From contig JAGFCB010000135.1 of the NCBI GenBank assembly GCA_022394775.1, positions 1 to 60,721 on the forward strand: a stretch of 60,721 nucleotides of DNA, in the 5' to 3' direction. The DNA comes from Candidatus Poribacteria bacterium (GTDB taxonomy: Bacteria; Poribacteria; WGA-4E; WGA-3G). Both the position numbers and the translations under genes were made by a program. The notes beneath the pieces were generated by a model that saw only the letters and a program-made list of their open reading frames with translations, was not told the DNA's origin and ran no database searches. Below, in pieces: positions 25,728 to 36,767 of the stretch (position 1 is the stretch's first letter; each line of letters begins with the position of its first letter).

Positions 25728-28247
25728 ATGAAAACGATGCGACTTTCAATTCTAATATTACTTCTCATTTCAACCTTCTTTCCACTGCGTGTGCTTGCAC
25801 AGGATCACACACAATGGGGGTTACCTGACGGTGCCACAATGAGACTGGGAAAAGGCAGGTTACAGGGCAATATAGTCTTTTCACCGGACAGCACTTTGCT
25901 TGCCGTTGCGAGTTCCATTGGGATTTGGATTTACGATGGATATACCGGTAAAGCACTCAATCTACTCACAACGCAGACAGGCGGCATTTCAAGTGTAGCG
26001 TTCAGCCCAGATGGCAAAACCCTCGCAAGTAGTAGTTCTGCCGAGTTTTATCTGTGGAATATTGAAAGCGGTGAACACAAAGCCACGCTTACCGGACATA
26101 CAAGGGACATTACAAGTATAGCGTTCAGCCCAGATGGTAAAACCCTCGCAACTGGTGGAGATTGGAAAGACAAAACAGTGCGGCTCTGGGATATTGAGAC
26201 TGGGACGCTTAGATCCACTCTCATTGGTCATACAGATGGTATCTTAAGTGTAGCGTTCAGTCCAGATGGTAAAACCCTCGCCAGTGGCGCGGAATATGAT
26301 GACAACACGGTGCGGCTCTGGGATGTTGCTACCGGTACGCTTAAATCGACACTCAGTGGACATGTAGACGGTGTTGAGAGTATTGCGTTTAGCCCGGATG
26401 GAAAAACACTTGCCAGTTGCAGTCGTCGGAGGGACAGCGCGGTGTGGCTCTGGGATGTTAGCAACGGTGCATTGAAAACGACCTTGAGCGGACATGTAGA
26501 TGGTGTCCACAGTGTCGCGTTCAGTCCCGATGGTAGCGTGCTTGCAAGCGGGAGCGAAGATGGCACGGTGTGTTTATGGAACGTTGCGAGTGCTTCTTAC
26601 AAGACTACGCTCGTGACACATACCGGAAGTGTATCAAGTGTCGCGTTTAGTCCGGATGGTCAAACCTTCGCCAGTAGTAGTAGCGACAGCACAGTGATAT
26701 TATGGGATACTGCGAATTTTGAGCAGAGAACGACAATCACTGGACATACGTCAGGTTTCTCAAGTATTGCGTTCAGTCCGGATGGTCGCAGACTTGTGAG
26801 CGGCAGTTGGGACCGAACCGTACGACTATGGGATACCACCACTGGTAATAACAGCACTACACTTACCGGACACATAGGCCCCATCGAATCCGTTGCGTTC
26901 AGTCCGGATGGTCGAACAGTTGCGAGTAGCGGTGGCATAAGTGTCATCAACGGTTGGTTCGTAGATGATTACACGGTAAGGTTGTGGGATGCTGCTACAG
27001 GCACACATAAAATGACCCTTATTGGGCATAAAGACCGTATTTTTGATATCGAATTTAGTCCAGATGGCAAGATACTCGCAAGTGGAAGTGAGGATAAAAA
27101 TGTGTGTCTGTGGGATGTTGGTACAGGTAATCACTTGGCAACACTGTTTGGGCATAAAAACAGTGTATACAATGTAGCGTTTAGTCCAGATGGAAACACA
27201 CTCGCAAGTGGGGGTCGCGGGGCAATATATTTATGGGATGTTGCCAATAGGCAGCAGAAAGTTAGCCTGACTGGGTATATAGGGGGCACTTGGGCACTTG
27301 CATTCAGTCCCGACGGAAGGACACTCGCAAGTAGTGGTACGGATTCGGATGTGCATTTGTGGGATGTCGCGACTGGTGAGCATCAGATCGCTCTCACAGG
27401 ACATACAGACAGAATTACCAGTGTCGCGTTCAGCCCGGATGGTAAAACGCTCGCGAGTAGTAGCAGTTGGAAAGACAGAACAGTCCGTCTATGGGATCCT
27501 GTTAGCGGGGCACACAAATCGACCCTCACGGTGTATGCTAACACGGTTCAAAGCGTCATTTTCAGTCCAGATGGAAGGACACTTGCGACTGCTGGTAGTG
27601 GTGGGATAATACTCCTATGGAGGCTTGGAACGACAGAGGAACTACCGTTGTTGGAAGCGGATGTGAACGGTGATGGTGTCGAAGATATTCAGGATTTAGT
27701 GCTTGTTGCTGCGAACTTCGGACAGACGGGACCAAACACCGCAGATGTCAATGATGATGGTGTTGTTGATGCTGCTGATCTTATCAAAGTCGCCGCTGCG
27801 TTGGATAATGCAGCAGCTGCGCCTTCCGCTGTGATGCTTAACGTAAAAAATGTGCAACAGTGGCTTACGCAAGCGCAGCAATTAGATTTGACAGATGTGA
27901 CCTTACAGAGAGGTATTCACTTCCTTGAACAGCTGCTGGGCACGTTAGTGCCGACAGAGACGGCATTGTTGCCGAACTACCCGAATCCACTCAACCCAGA
28001 AACATGGATTCCGTATCAATTGGCAGCACCTGCGAATGTGGTACTGCGTATCTATTCTACCAATGGGCCATTGGTTCGTACACTCGCATTAGGACATCAA
28101 TCTGCGGGTATTTATCAGGACCGGAGCCGCGCGGTGTATTGGGATGGTAAAAATGAACTCGGTGAACCTGTTGCGAGTGGTATCTATTTCTATACATTGT
28201 CTGCAGGTAAGTTTACAGCGACGCGGCGGATGGTCATACGGAAGTAA
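25728..28247 (+). CDS. Secreted 14-blade WD40 protein, paralog
   Basis: An 839-residue paralog of the gene upstream. It has a clean signal peptide (MRLSILILLLISTFFPLRVLA), the signature DHTQWGLPDGATMRLGKG, 14 WD40 units with nearly identical DNA words for FSPDGKTLASG, a dockerin-like pair (DVNGDGVEDIQDLVLVAANF, DVNDDGVVDAADLIKVAAAL) and the same YPNPLNPETWIPYQL sorting domain. AGGAGA lies 11 bases before the ATG. The gap to the previous gene holds a word palindrome (25621-25700). Repetition at the DNA level means copy number could change by recombination. Function is unknown; cell-surface binding is a family-based guess. Confidence 0.82.
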   Translation: MKTMRLSILILLLISTFFPLRVLAQDHTQWGLPDGATMRLGKGRLQGNIVFSPDSTLLAVASSIGIWIYDGYTGKALNLLTTQTGGISSVAFSPDGKTLASSSSAEFYLWNIESGEHKATLTGHTRDITSIAFSPDGKTLATGGDWKDKTVRLWDIETGTLRSTLIGHTDGILSVAFSPDGKTLASGAEYDDNTVRLWDVATGTLKSTLSGHVDGVESIAFSPDGKTLASCSRRRDSAVWLWDVSNGALKTTLSGHVDGVHSVAFSPDGSVLASGSEDGTVCLWNVASASYKTTLVTHTGSVSSVAFSPDGQTFASSSSDSTVILWDTANFEQRTTITGHTSGFSSIAFSPDGRRLVSGSWDRTVRLWDTTTGNNSTTLTGHIGPIESVAFSPDGRTVASSGGISVINGWFVDDYTVRLWDAATGTHKMTLIGHKDRIFDIEFSPDGKILASGSEDKNVCLWDVGTGNHLATLFGHKNSVYNVAFSPDGNTLASGGRGAIYLWDVANRQQKVSLTGYIGGTWALAFSPDGRTLASSGTDSDVHLWDVATGEHQIALTGHTDRITSVAFSPDGKTLASSSSWKDRTVRLWDPVSGAHKSTLTVYANTVQSVIFSPDGRTLATAGSGGIILLWRLGTTEELPLLEADVNGDGVEDIQDLVLVAANFGQTGPNTADVNDDGVVDAADLIKVAAALDNAAAAPSAVMLNVKNVQQWLTQAQQLDLTDVTLQRGIHFLEQLLGTLVPTETALLPNYPNPLNPETWIPYQLAAPANVVLRIYSTNGPLVRTLALGHQSAGIYQDRSRAVYWDGKNELGEPVASGIYFYTLSAGKFTATRRMVIRK

Positions 28248-28332
28248 GAAGAACGGCTATCAGCAGTCAGCGGTCAGCAATCAGTAGAACAACCGTGTGA
28301 ACTGTTGGACAGTTTCATTCAGTCCATTGATC

Positions 28333-29790
<1,458 letters not shown>

Positions 29791-29806
29791 AACAACTAAA
29801 AACTAA

Positions 29807-32359
29807 TCAATGGATGATCTTTGCGTTGAGGATAGGACTATCCTGTTCAAAGACTTTACCGTTGATTGTTGCTGAACCTCGGAATTTGAACTGATACGTC
29901 TTATCTTCTAAGGAGCCAAGTGCCTTTAGCGGTACTTTTATCTCAGTTTCATTCACAGGGATAGTAACGGCTTCCGTGGTGAACCCTTCCGGTAAATCGA
30001 GGGGTGTCAGCGTAACTTCATCCGTAAAACCGCCCTGCCGAACGATTGTTAGCGTGAGTATCGCTTCCTTTGTTGCATCGCTTTCCCCTCGAAGAGAAGA
30101 CTCGGAAAACGATGCGCTGTCGTTTAAATCTGCAGAGGGATTTGCTGCAATCGCCACGGTGCCTGTTTGTGCGATAGTGTCCGCGTCTGAAAGCGAAGCA
30201 CTGTCGTTTAAATTTGCGGCTACCGTTGCAGGGAAGACAATACTAAAACGTAAAGGCTCCACCGTTACAATGAAAGGTGCTTCAAGAATTGTCAACGGAA
30301 TGGCAGGCGTTGATTGGCTAACTGTCTCCCTGCCGACCTTCGCTGTACCAACAACGGAGATATAGTTGATACCCGGCACGGGTACGACAGAAAATTGTTC
30401 TCTTCGTTCAAAACTTCCGGCTTTCACTGAGAGCACGGCTTCGTTTTGACCTTCGGCAATATTGACAGATGCTGCAGTCACTCGTGGGGGTAAGCCTACG
30501 ACCGAGAGCGTGATGGGACCTGTGAAGTCAGCACGCCGATTCGCCGTCACATGCAGGCTGACCGATTTGTTATGTGTGACACTTGTGCTAATTTCGGCAA
30601 GCGTCAGTGTAAATTCGGGTGCCTCCATCACTGTTAGCAGCATTGGAGAGGGTGTAGCGGTCCGTTCTACCTGCCGGTTGCCAACTGCTGAGATGCCAGC
30701 GACAGTAAAAGGCATCAGACCAAGCGGAGCATCCCACGGTGCTGTTACTGTCAGCAGTGCCTTGTTTTGGCCGACTTCAACGACAGCAGGACTCACCTCA
30801 AATGTTTTCGGCAGCGTAGGACAGTATAAACGGATGGGACCGGTGTGTCTATCAAGCCTACCAACGTTCACTTGCATTGTGAAAGTGCCGCCTCGACTCA
30901 CGCGCGGGCTATCTAAACCCGACGGTCGGTTCTGACTGTCAAGGACAACTGCGCTGAGTGTGAAGTTCGGTTCCAACGGACGGATGTTTAGACGATAAGG
31001 ATAGGTTTCACCGCCTTGGTTGTTCAGGTCGCGGATAGCGACAGAATACTTTCCAGCTTCCGTGAAATTCCATTCAACGCGTGCGTCGGTACCGCTGGCA
31101 TCATCGTTCACCATCAAGACCTGTTCTTCCGCTGCATTGTAGGTTTCCATGTCGGTCCCGGCTTCCATCTGTTTCTTTGCACCATAGAGCGTGAGGAGTG
31201 CATCAAGTTTTGATGATAGTCTGAGAGCTTCCACCTCAAAAACGAGCAGTTGCGGTTCTTTTATCTCAAATGAAAACCGATCGATATCCCCTGAAAGCGA
31301 AGTGCTGTCGTTTAAATCGTCAATTTTTCCGTTGATTGTTATCGGTACGTTTACAGCATTTGCTTTTTCAGCCGTATTATTGGGTTCAGTTTCTCCCATT
31401 TCCGCCAGACTGCCAATAGAGAAAGGGTGCGAGTTGCTTGCCAATCCAGAAGGTGTCTGTACCCTGAGCGTCTGTTGACCTTTAGGTGTTTCGGGATCTA
31501 TTGCAACCTGTATAGCGTTCACGGTTCCAAGGTTCGCGCCGGTAACAGCAATCGCATTATCCGTTCCGCGTTGCGCACCAAGTGGGAAAATTGTTTCAAG
31601 GTAAGGTAATTCACCGACACTCAACCGATAGCGAAATCCGCTGCCACCTTTGTAGCGGATATCTCGGATATGAAGCGTGTATTTACCCGTTTCAAGAGCG
31701 GTGTAATCTAAGAGGGAGTCCAACCCGTTGCCCTGTCCACTGTTAGCGACTTCAGCACCATTAGCATCTTGGAGGACGAGATATGAATCAAGTGGCGATC
31801 CTAACCGTTGCGCCGTCACTTCACAGATAAGTCTTGCATCTTTTTTCAGGTCAAAACTGAAACGATCCTCATCATCAATAGATGCGATCTCACCGTTCAC
31901 GGTGACTGGCAACTCCAACCAGTTTGACATTTCAGTCTTTTCGATTGCCTCATCTTCGGATATTTCCGGCAGGCTGCCGACAACGAAGTTCAGTGCATTG
32001 GAAACACCATAAGGTGTAACAATACGCATCTGTTGTATTCCGAGTGGTGCGTTGGGGGCAATTGTTAGCGAAGCCGTTAACTGTGCGTCGGTAGCTATAC
32101 GTCCAGAGACACCCGCACCGTTGAAGAGTACTGCCGCTTGCTGCGTGCCATGTTTAATTTCGGCAGTGATACCCTTGCCACTGAACCAAACTGCTGTTAC
32201 TGTATCAAGATTTTTGCCTGTAAGGGTAATTTCTATATTTTGCCCTTGTTGTGCGCCTTGGGGAGAAACAGTTGAGAGTGCTGGTACAACCTGGGCATAA
32301 GCGACGCTAATGGTTAGCAGAAAAATAGAGAGCGGGAGAAGGCAATGTTTGATAGGCAT
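29807..32359 (-). CDS. Secreted protein with pre-peptidase C-terminal (PPC) domains and inserted repeats
   Basis: An 850-residue exported protein with a signal peptide (LLPLSIFLLTISVAYA) and IPT/TIG-like Ig units (STVSPQGAQQGQNIEITLTG). At least two PPC-type beta-sandwich domains follow (EDRFSFDLKKDARLICEVTA and DRFSFEIKEPQLLVFEVEAL, each ending in a YPYRL or FRYRLSV strand), then further Ig-like repeats to the C-terminus. In Planctomycetes and relatives such proteins lie next to DUF1501 and DUF1549/1553 genes, as here. Copies of the 24-bp repeat give [18 protein letters not shown] and LNDSASFSE, always between domains. No catalytic motif is visible; a structural or binding role is likely. 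Confidence 0.75.
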   Translation of the reverse strand: MPIKHCLLPLSIFLLTISVAYAQVVPALSTVSPQGAQQGQNIEITLTGKNLDTVTAVWFSGKGITAEIKHGTQQAAVLFNGAGVSGRIATDAQLTASLTIAPNAPLGIQQMRIVTPYGVSNALNFVVGSLPEISEDEAIEKTEMSNWLELPVTVNGEIASIDDEDRFSFDLKKDARLICEVTAQRLGSPLDSYLVLQDANGAEVANSGQGNGLDSLLDYTALETGKYTLHIRDIRYKGGSGFRYRLSVGELPYLETIFPLGAQRGTDNAIAVTGANLGTVNAIQVAIDPETPKGQQTLRVQTPSGLASNSHPFSIGSLAEMGETEPNNTAEKANAVNVPITINGKIDDLNDSTSLSGDIDRFSFEIKEPQLLVFEVEALRLSSKLDALLTLYGAKKQMEAGTDMETYNAAEEQVLMVNDDASGTDARVEWNFTEAGKYSVAIRDLNNQGGETYPYRLNIRPLEPNFTLSAVVLDSQNRPSGLDSPRVSRGGTFTMQVNVGRLDRHTGPIRLYCPTLPKTFEVSPAVVEVGQNKALLTVTAPWDAPLGLMPFTVAGISAVGNRQVERTATPSPMLLTVMEAPEFTLTLAEISTSVTHNKSVSLHVTANRRADFTGPITLSVVGLPPRVTAASVNIAEGQNEAVLSVKAGSFERREQFSVVPVPGINYISVVGTAKVGRETVSQSTPAIPLTILEAPFIVTVEPLRFSIVFPATVAANLNDSASLSDADTIAQTGTVAIAANPSADLNDSASFSESSLRGESDATKEAILTLTIVRQGGFTDEVTLTPLDLPEGFTTEAVTIPVNETEIKVPLKALGSLEDKTYQFKFRGSATINGKVFEQDSPILNAKIIH
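30105..30127 (-). repeat. 24-bp in-frame repeat, variant copy
   Basis: GAAAACGATGCGCTGTCGTT+TAA; host protein reads LNDSASFS. Confidence 0.7.
30189..30212 (-). repeat. 24-bp in-frame repeat
   Basis: GAAAGCGAAGCACTGTCGTT+TAAA; host protein reads LNDSASLS. Confidence 0.85.
31293..31316 (-). repeat. 24-bp in-frame repeat
   Basis: GAAAGCGAAGTGCTGTCGTT+TAAA; host protein reads LNDSTSLS at the edge of a PPC domain. Confidence 0.85.
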
Positions 32360-32376
32360 TTTGATTACCTTTGTAT

Positions 32377-32463
32377 CAGTTACCAGTTACCAGTTACCAG
32401 AAAAGAGACTTCGGTTTAACCCAACAACTCTTAACTGGTTACTGGCCACTGGTAACTGGTAAC
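32377..32463. repeat. Intergenic word palindrome, TTACCAG type
   Basis: Three tandem TTACCAG words on the left, AAAAGAGAC core, and reverse words CTGGTTACTGGCCACTGGTA plus ACTGGTAAC on the right. Fills the gap between the PPC and DUF1501 genes. Confidence 0.7.
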
Positions 32464-32474
32464 TATAAACCACT

Positions 32475-33920
32475 TTAAAAAATTCCGGCAATTGGTTCGC
32501 CTTTGACCAATTCGCGGGGTTGATCTAAATGGTTGTAGACAGTGGTGTGTGGGTCGATACCGAGTGTGTGGTACACCGTAGCGAGGATGTCGCGTGGATG
32601 CACCGGCTTCTCAAGCGGTGTTGAGCCAGTTGCATCGGACTTCCCGTAAACCTGTCCACCTTGGACACCTGCACCAGCAATCAAGCCTGTATAACAATAA
32701 GGCCAGTGATCGCGTCCATCAGGTGCGTTGCTATTACCGGAGGTACTAATACCCATCCGCGGCGAGCGTCCGAATTCACCGATCGCTAAGACGAGCGTGT
32801 CCTCCAACATACCGCGCTGATCCAAGTCTTCCAACAGTGAGGAGACGGCGCTGTCCAATTTCGGGCAGTGAAGGTTTTTCAATGGACCGAAGTTGGTAGC
32901 ATGTGTATCCCACGCTGTTGTGTTTGGATCGCCGTTGGCGACAGAGGGCCAGTTCACCTGAACGAACCGTGTGCCGGCTTCCACCAATCGCCGTGCGAGG
33001 AGTGCGCTTTGTCCGAAGGTGTGTCGACCGTACTTATCTCTCATCTCATCTGGTTCTTGAGACAAATCGAATGCGTTGCGTGCCCGCTGGGACAAGATGA
33101 GGTTGTACGCCTTTTCATAATACTCGTTCAATGCGTAGGAATCCGCCACCTTATCAATTTCGGGCATCCCGGCATTAATCGTTTCAAGGAGATTTTTCCG
33201 GCGTTTCAAGCGCACAGGTGGTACCTCTGGACGCAAGCTTAAGTCGTCAAGGTTAATCTCCTGATTCGGGTCCTGGAAGAGGAAGTACGGATCGTAGGCT
33301 CTGCCAAGGAACCCTGCGTTTCCACCTTTGCCGATGATGTTACTTTCCTGCATCGGACGCGGGAGCTGGACTGCCGCGAGCATCGGTTCATCGGGTGGTC
33401 GGTAATTCGAGATATGCGCTGCGGCATTCGGATGGTCTGCTGGTGAAGGTGGATCGAGCTGCCCTGACGGTGCGACCTTGTCCGGCGTTTCGCCAGTAAC
33501 CATCTGGTACATTGCAGCAGTGTGATTGAAGAGTCCTGCGGGTGTGTAGCTTACCGAACGGATCAAGCAGGCTTTGTCCATCTGCTGCGCTAAACGCGGC
33601 ATCGTTTCAGATAGCTGAATGCCTGGCACGTTGGTAGGAATCGGATTGAATTCACCACGAATGTTTGAGGGTGCATCGGGTTTCGGATCCCAAATATCAA
33701 GATGACTCGGACCGCCTTGTAAAAAGAGAAGGATGACGGAGTTGGCTTTCCCCCATCCGTTTAGCGGCTTCGCGAGGTCAACTGCCGTATTTGCGTTCGC
33801 TTGGAGTGACAATACCTGCGGCAGACTAATGCCGAGCATCGCCGCACCACCGACACGTAGAAATTCACGACGTGAGAACCCGTCACATAAGCGTCCGGGC
33901 AATTGTGGTAACGATAACAT
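32475..33920 (-). CDS. DUF1501 family protein (Tat-exported)
   Basis: A 481-residue protein with a twin-arginine-type start (FSRREFLRVGGAAMLGISL). The body fits the DUF1501 family, which has an alkaline-phosphatase/sulfatase-like fold: NSVILLFLQGGPSHLDIWDP with metal-type residues, RSVSYTPAGLFNHTAAMYQ, and near the end VLAIGEFGRSPRMG, GRDHWPYCYTGLIAGAGV and HPRDILATVYHTLG. The biochemical role of DUF1501 is not settled. It almost always lies next to DUF1549/1553 genes, as here, in carbohydrate or sulfated-compound degrading bacteria. The ribosome site GGAGG lies nine bases before the ATG. Probably made and exported together with its neighbours. Confidence 0.88.
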   Translation of the reverse strand: MLSLPQLPGRLCDGFSRREFLRVGGAAMLGISLPQVLSLQANANTAVDLAKPLNGWGKANSVILLFLQGGPSHLDIWDPKPDAPSNIRGEFNPIPTNVPGIQLSETMPRLAQQMDKACLIRSVSYTPAGLFNHTAAMYQMVTGETPDKVAPSGQLDPPSPADHPNAAAHISNYRPPDEPMLAAVQLPRPMQESNIIGKGGNAGFLGRAYDPYFLFQDPNQEINLDDLSLRPEVPPVRLKRRKNLLETINAGMPEIDKVADSYALNEYYEKAYNLILSQRARNAFDLSQEPDEMRDKYGRHTFGQSALLARRLVEAGTRFVQVNWPSVANGDPNTTAWDTHATNFGPLKNLHCPKLDSAVSSLLEDLDQRGMLEDTLVLAIGEFGRSPRMGISTSGNSNAPDGRDHWPYCYTGLIAGAGVQGGQVYGKSDATGSTPLEKPVHPRDILATVYHTLGIDPHTTVYNHLDQPRELVKGEPIAGIF

Positions 33921-33943
33921 CTATTGTTTCCTCCATTTTTTAC

Positions 33944-34041
33944 AGTTATAAGTTGTAGGTTATAGGTTATAAGTTAAAGAGGTTTGCTTGAGAAAGTTCC
34001 AAAGCCTCTTAACTTATAACTAACCACTTATAACTAATAAC
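33944..34041. repeat. Intergenic word palindrome, TTATAAG/GTTATAGG type
   Basis: Left arm GTTATAAGTTGTAGGTTATA plus GGTTATAAGTTAAAGAGG, right arm CCTCTTAACTTATAACTAAC plus CACTTATAACTAATAACC. Same design as the copy at 29641. Confidence 0.65.
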
Positions 34042-34044
34042 CAT

Positions 34045-36597
34045 TTAGCGATTGAATAAGAAGGCTGGGCTGTTAATCAACGCCCATAAAAGATCTTGTG
34101 CACCTTCTTCCTTAGATTCAGCGTTCGCGAGGTGTTCAACCGCTACTGCATATTCGTTCTTCTCTGGTAACCGAGAAAACGTTGCGAGATACAACTCTTC
34201 AACGAGAACTCGATCATCCTGATTCGTTTTGATGAGTTGTGCGATACGTCCTTCCGGATCAATGAGTGCCTCAGCGACTGTTGGTCCGTTAATAAGGTTC
34301 ATTGCATGCGCGAGGCTCACCTCGGTTGTACGTTCACATTCACATGAGGTTTCGCGTTCAGGTCTGCCAAACAGCTTTAAAAATCCGTCATCTTTGACCT
34401 TGCTATCAGGCAACTGGACAGCCCGGAAGTTTTTGGGTACCTCTTGGAACCGCGGTCTACTTCCTGTAGCGACGCCAATAGCATCCAGCAACTGTTCAGC
34501 TGTCAAACGTCTTGCGACGGCGTGTGAGAAGTTAATTGTATCTGATTTGTTCCACTTGTTAGTCTTGATACTCTGTTGATAGGTTCGCGAACGAGTGATT
34601 GTTTTCATAACATGCTTTATGTCAAATCCACTCTCCACGAAATCCTTCGTTAATGCATCGAGCAATTCAGGGTTACTTGGTGGATTACTTGTGCGAATAT
34701 CGTCTACGGGTTCAATAATCCCGCGTCCCATGAAGTAGCTCCAAATACGGTTGACCCCGGCACGCGCAAACATTGGGTTATCCTTGGAAGTGAGCCACGT
34801 TGCGAGCGTTTGCTGTTTATTTTGACCAAGAACTCGCGCCTTAGCAAAATTATCGGTAGACGAGTTCTTGGTCAAAGTTTCTGCCGCAACTTCCCCGAAC
34901 GGGACAGAGGGATTAACCACCGCCAATGTTCGTGGATGCTTCACAGGTTCAGTGGTGTAACTGGCGTAGACGACTTCATCGCCAGGAAGCTGCCCTTGTT
35001 TCACTTTAACATCCGCGAAGAATGCCCCGAGTTCATAGTACTGGTTTTGGGTCCATTTTTCAAATGGATGGTCGTGGCACTTGTTGCATGAAAAACGGAC
35101 ACCTAAGAAAAGTTGGGTCGTATTTTCGACTGCAGCCGTATATTCACGGGATACACGAAAGTAACTCGCTGCAGGATTGGCATAGGTGCTACCAGTCGCT
35201 GTAATTAGATCTCGCACAAACTGGTCATACGGACGGTTCTGAGCGATAGCCTGATGAATCCACTGTTGGAAAAGCCAGACACCGCGTTCACCGAGGAACT
35301 TACGATTAGACTGCAGCAGGTCTGCCCATTTGTGTGTCCAGTGGTCAATAAACTCTGGTGTTTCGACGAGTGTGTCAATCAGTTTTTCGCGCTTGGTTTT
35401 AGAAGCAGTCGTATCAGCAAGGAAACTCCGGGTTTGTTCGGGGGTCGGTGGGAGCCCTGTGAGATCAAAATAGATACGCCGTACAAACTCTTCATCTGTG
35501 CAAAGATCTGAAGGCAGGATTTTCATCCGCTTCAATTTATTGTGGACGTGGGTATCAATGTAGTTGTATTGAGGCGTTTTAACCCACTTATACCCGCTTC
35601 TGTCGCCCATGACGATAATGCCGTTTGTGCTATAGGCACCTTCGTATCGGGTGAGGATCGCGGTTTCGCCACGGCGTTCTGCGGTTACAATGCCGTCATC
35701 TGTGATTTTTGCGACCTCGTTGAGGCTGCTCGTGAATTTCGCTTCACGGGTGACATCTCGCGTTGTGCCATCGGGATAGTGTGCAATCACTACAAGTTGC
35801 TGCTTCATTCCGGGCATAGCAAGCTCAGCAGAATCGGGTAAGACCTCTAACCTTTCCACACGTTGTGTGGTTTTGACATCAGAATTAGCCCCTTCAGCAA
35901 TCCATTGGCGGATGAGTTGGTAATCGCGTGAACCTGGAACAACGACTTGTCCACCTTTGTGTGGCACTTCGGATGTTGGCTTTAGCAGCATGAGGCTCTG
36001 TTCAGGAAAAGCCCGGTTAAACCGCCTACCGGATATATCTTCAATCAAGAGTTCGTAATCAAAGTCGGGATCGTAGCCGCGGAGAGAGAGTTTGAATCCA
36101 TTTTTACCTTTGGCTGCCCCGTGGCATGTGCCGTTATTACATCCAGCATGGCTTAGAAGGGGCATGACATCCCGTACAAAACTAACGGGTGGTGCGTCTA
36201 TGCTCTTGACGTTTATAGGCAATTCAGTGCTTACCCCATTGACAGTAGCGACAATTTTCGTTGAGCCAACTGCCATTGGGAATATATAACCGTCTTCATG
36301 AATTTTCACCGCGTCAGTAGCCGGTGTCAGTACAGCCCACGGTGTTACATCTACCCATGTGCCATCTTTTGTCTTACCTGACACGAGCACGCGTCTGCCA
36401 TCTCGGGCATGCTCCAATGTCAAAGACTCTGGATGAACCTTCAACTCCGTTATACTGATGCTTGCAAGCCACTCTTCCGCCATTAGCATTTTTGTATTTG
36501 CAGGTTGCGCCATCTCACTTTGTGCTGTTCCCTGAAACGCAAAGCAGATAGAGAATGCGAGAAGAAGTGTTGTTACAAAGTTAAACCTGGGTTTCAT
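34045..36597 (-). CDS. DUF1549/DUF1553 (PSD1-type) protein with Ig-like and cytochrome-like parts
   Basis: An 850-residue exported protein. In order: a signal peptide (residues 1-26), a bacterial Ig-like domain (WVDVTPWAVLTPATDAVKI), a heme-type motif CNNGTCH (residues 153-159, spaced C-x4-C-H) within a planctomycete cytochrome-like region, a second Ig-like domain, DUF1549 (RRIYFDLTGLPPTPEQTRSF) and DUF1553 ending NSPAFLFNR. It pairs with the DUF1501 gene downstream. A 56-bp palindrome lies inside the gene and encodes TLTKNSSTDNFAKARVLGQN near residues 575-594, between DUF1549 and DUF1553. The ATG at 36597 has no obvious ribosome site; a TTG just before it is less likely. Function is not established. 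Confidence 0.85.
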   Translation of the reverse strand: MKPRFNFVTTLLLAFSICFAFQGTAQSEMAQPANTKMLMAEEWLASISITELKVHPESLTLEHARDGRRVLVSGKTKDGTWVDVTPWAVLTPATDAVKIHEDGYIFPMAVGSTKIVATVNGVSTELPINVKSIDAPPVSFVRDVMPLLSHAGCNNGTCHGAAKGKNGFKLSLRGYDPDFDYELLIEDISGRRFNRAFPEQSLMLLKPTSEVPHKGGQVVVPGSRDYQLIRQWIAEGANSDVKTTQRVERLEVLPDSAELAMPGMKQQLVVIAHYPDGTTRDVTREAKFTSSLNEVAKITDDGIVTAERRGETAILTRYEGAYSTNGIIVMGDRSGYKWVKTPQYNYIDTHVHNKLKRMKILPSDLCTDEEFVRRIYFDLTGLPPTPEQTRSFLADTTASKTKREKLIDTLVETPEFIDHWTHKWADLLQSNRKFLGERGVWLFQQWIHQAIAQNRPYDQFVRDLITATGSTYANPAASYFRVSREYTAAVENTTQLFLGVRFSCNKCHDHPFEKWTQNQYYELGAFFADVKVKQGQLPGDEVVYASYTTEPVKHPRTLAVVNPSVPFGEVAAETLTKNSSTDNFAKARVLGQNKQQTLATWLTSKDNPMFARAGVNRIWSYFMGRGIIEPVDDIRTSNPPSNPELLDALTKDFVESGFDIKHVMKTITRSRTYQQSIKTNKWNKSDTINFSHAVARRLTAEQLLDAIGVATGSRPRFQEVPKNFRAVQLPDSKVKDDGFLKLFGRPERETSCECERTTEVSLAHAMNLINGPTVAEALIDPEGRIAQLIKTNQDDRVLVEELYLATFSRLPEKNEYAVAVEHLANAESKEEGAQDLLWALINSPAFLFNR
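34821..34876. repeat. 56-bp palindrome, family P (copy 2, translated)
   Basis: TTTGACCAAGAACTCG and its perfect 16-base complement flank the loop GCCTTAGCAAAATTATCGGT. It keeps the host frame open. Compared with copy 1 at 17941, one C-G pair in the stem is changed to G-C on both sides. Confidence 0.85.
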
Positions 36598-36679
36598 CAA
36601 AAATCCGGCGTGGCAACCTCCGACGATAACCGACGGAGAAGGCGCCGTCCTCCTTATTTTTAACTATCGGGTTTTCGCT

Positions 36680-36706
36680 CCGTTTTTCTTCATTGTCGAA
36701 AAACGG
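36680..36706. other. Hairpin in the gap between two - strand genes
   Basis: CCGTTTTT and AAAAACGG flank an 11-base loop. The 36598-36767 gap also holds CTCCGACGATAACCGACGGAG and an unused AAGGAGGA on the - strand. No gene is seen. Confidence 0.4.
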
Positions 36707-36767
36707 ATTTCTGACTAATACATAACTAAACTTTGGACAATTTTTTAAGAATCCTTGCACGAAATAA

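Noticed and set aside
25728..27620. Tandem DNA repeats that might look like a CRISPR or minisatellite
   Set aside because: The period is about 120 bases and equals one WD40 unit; it is coding sequence in frame throughout.
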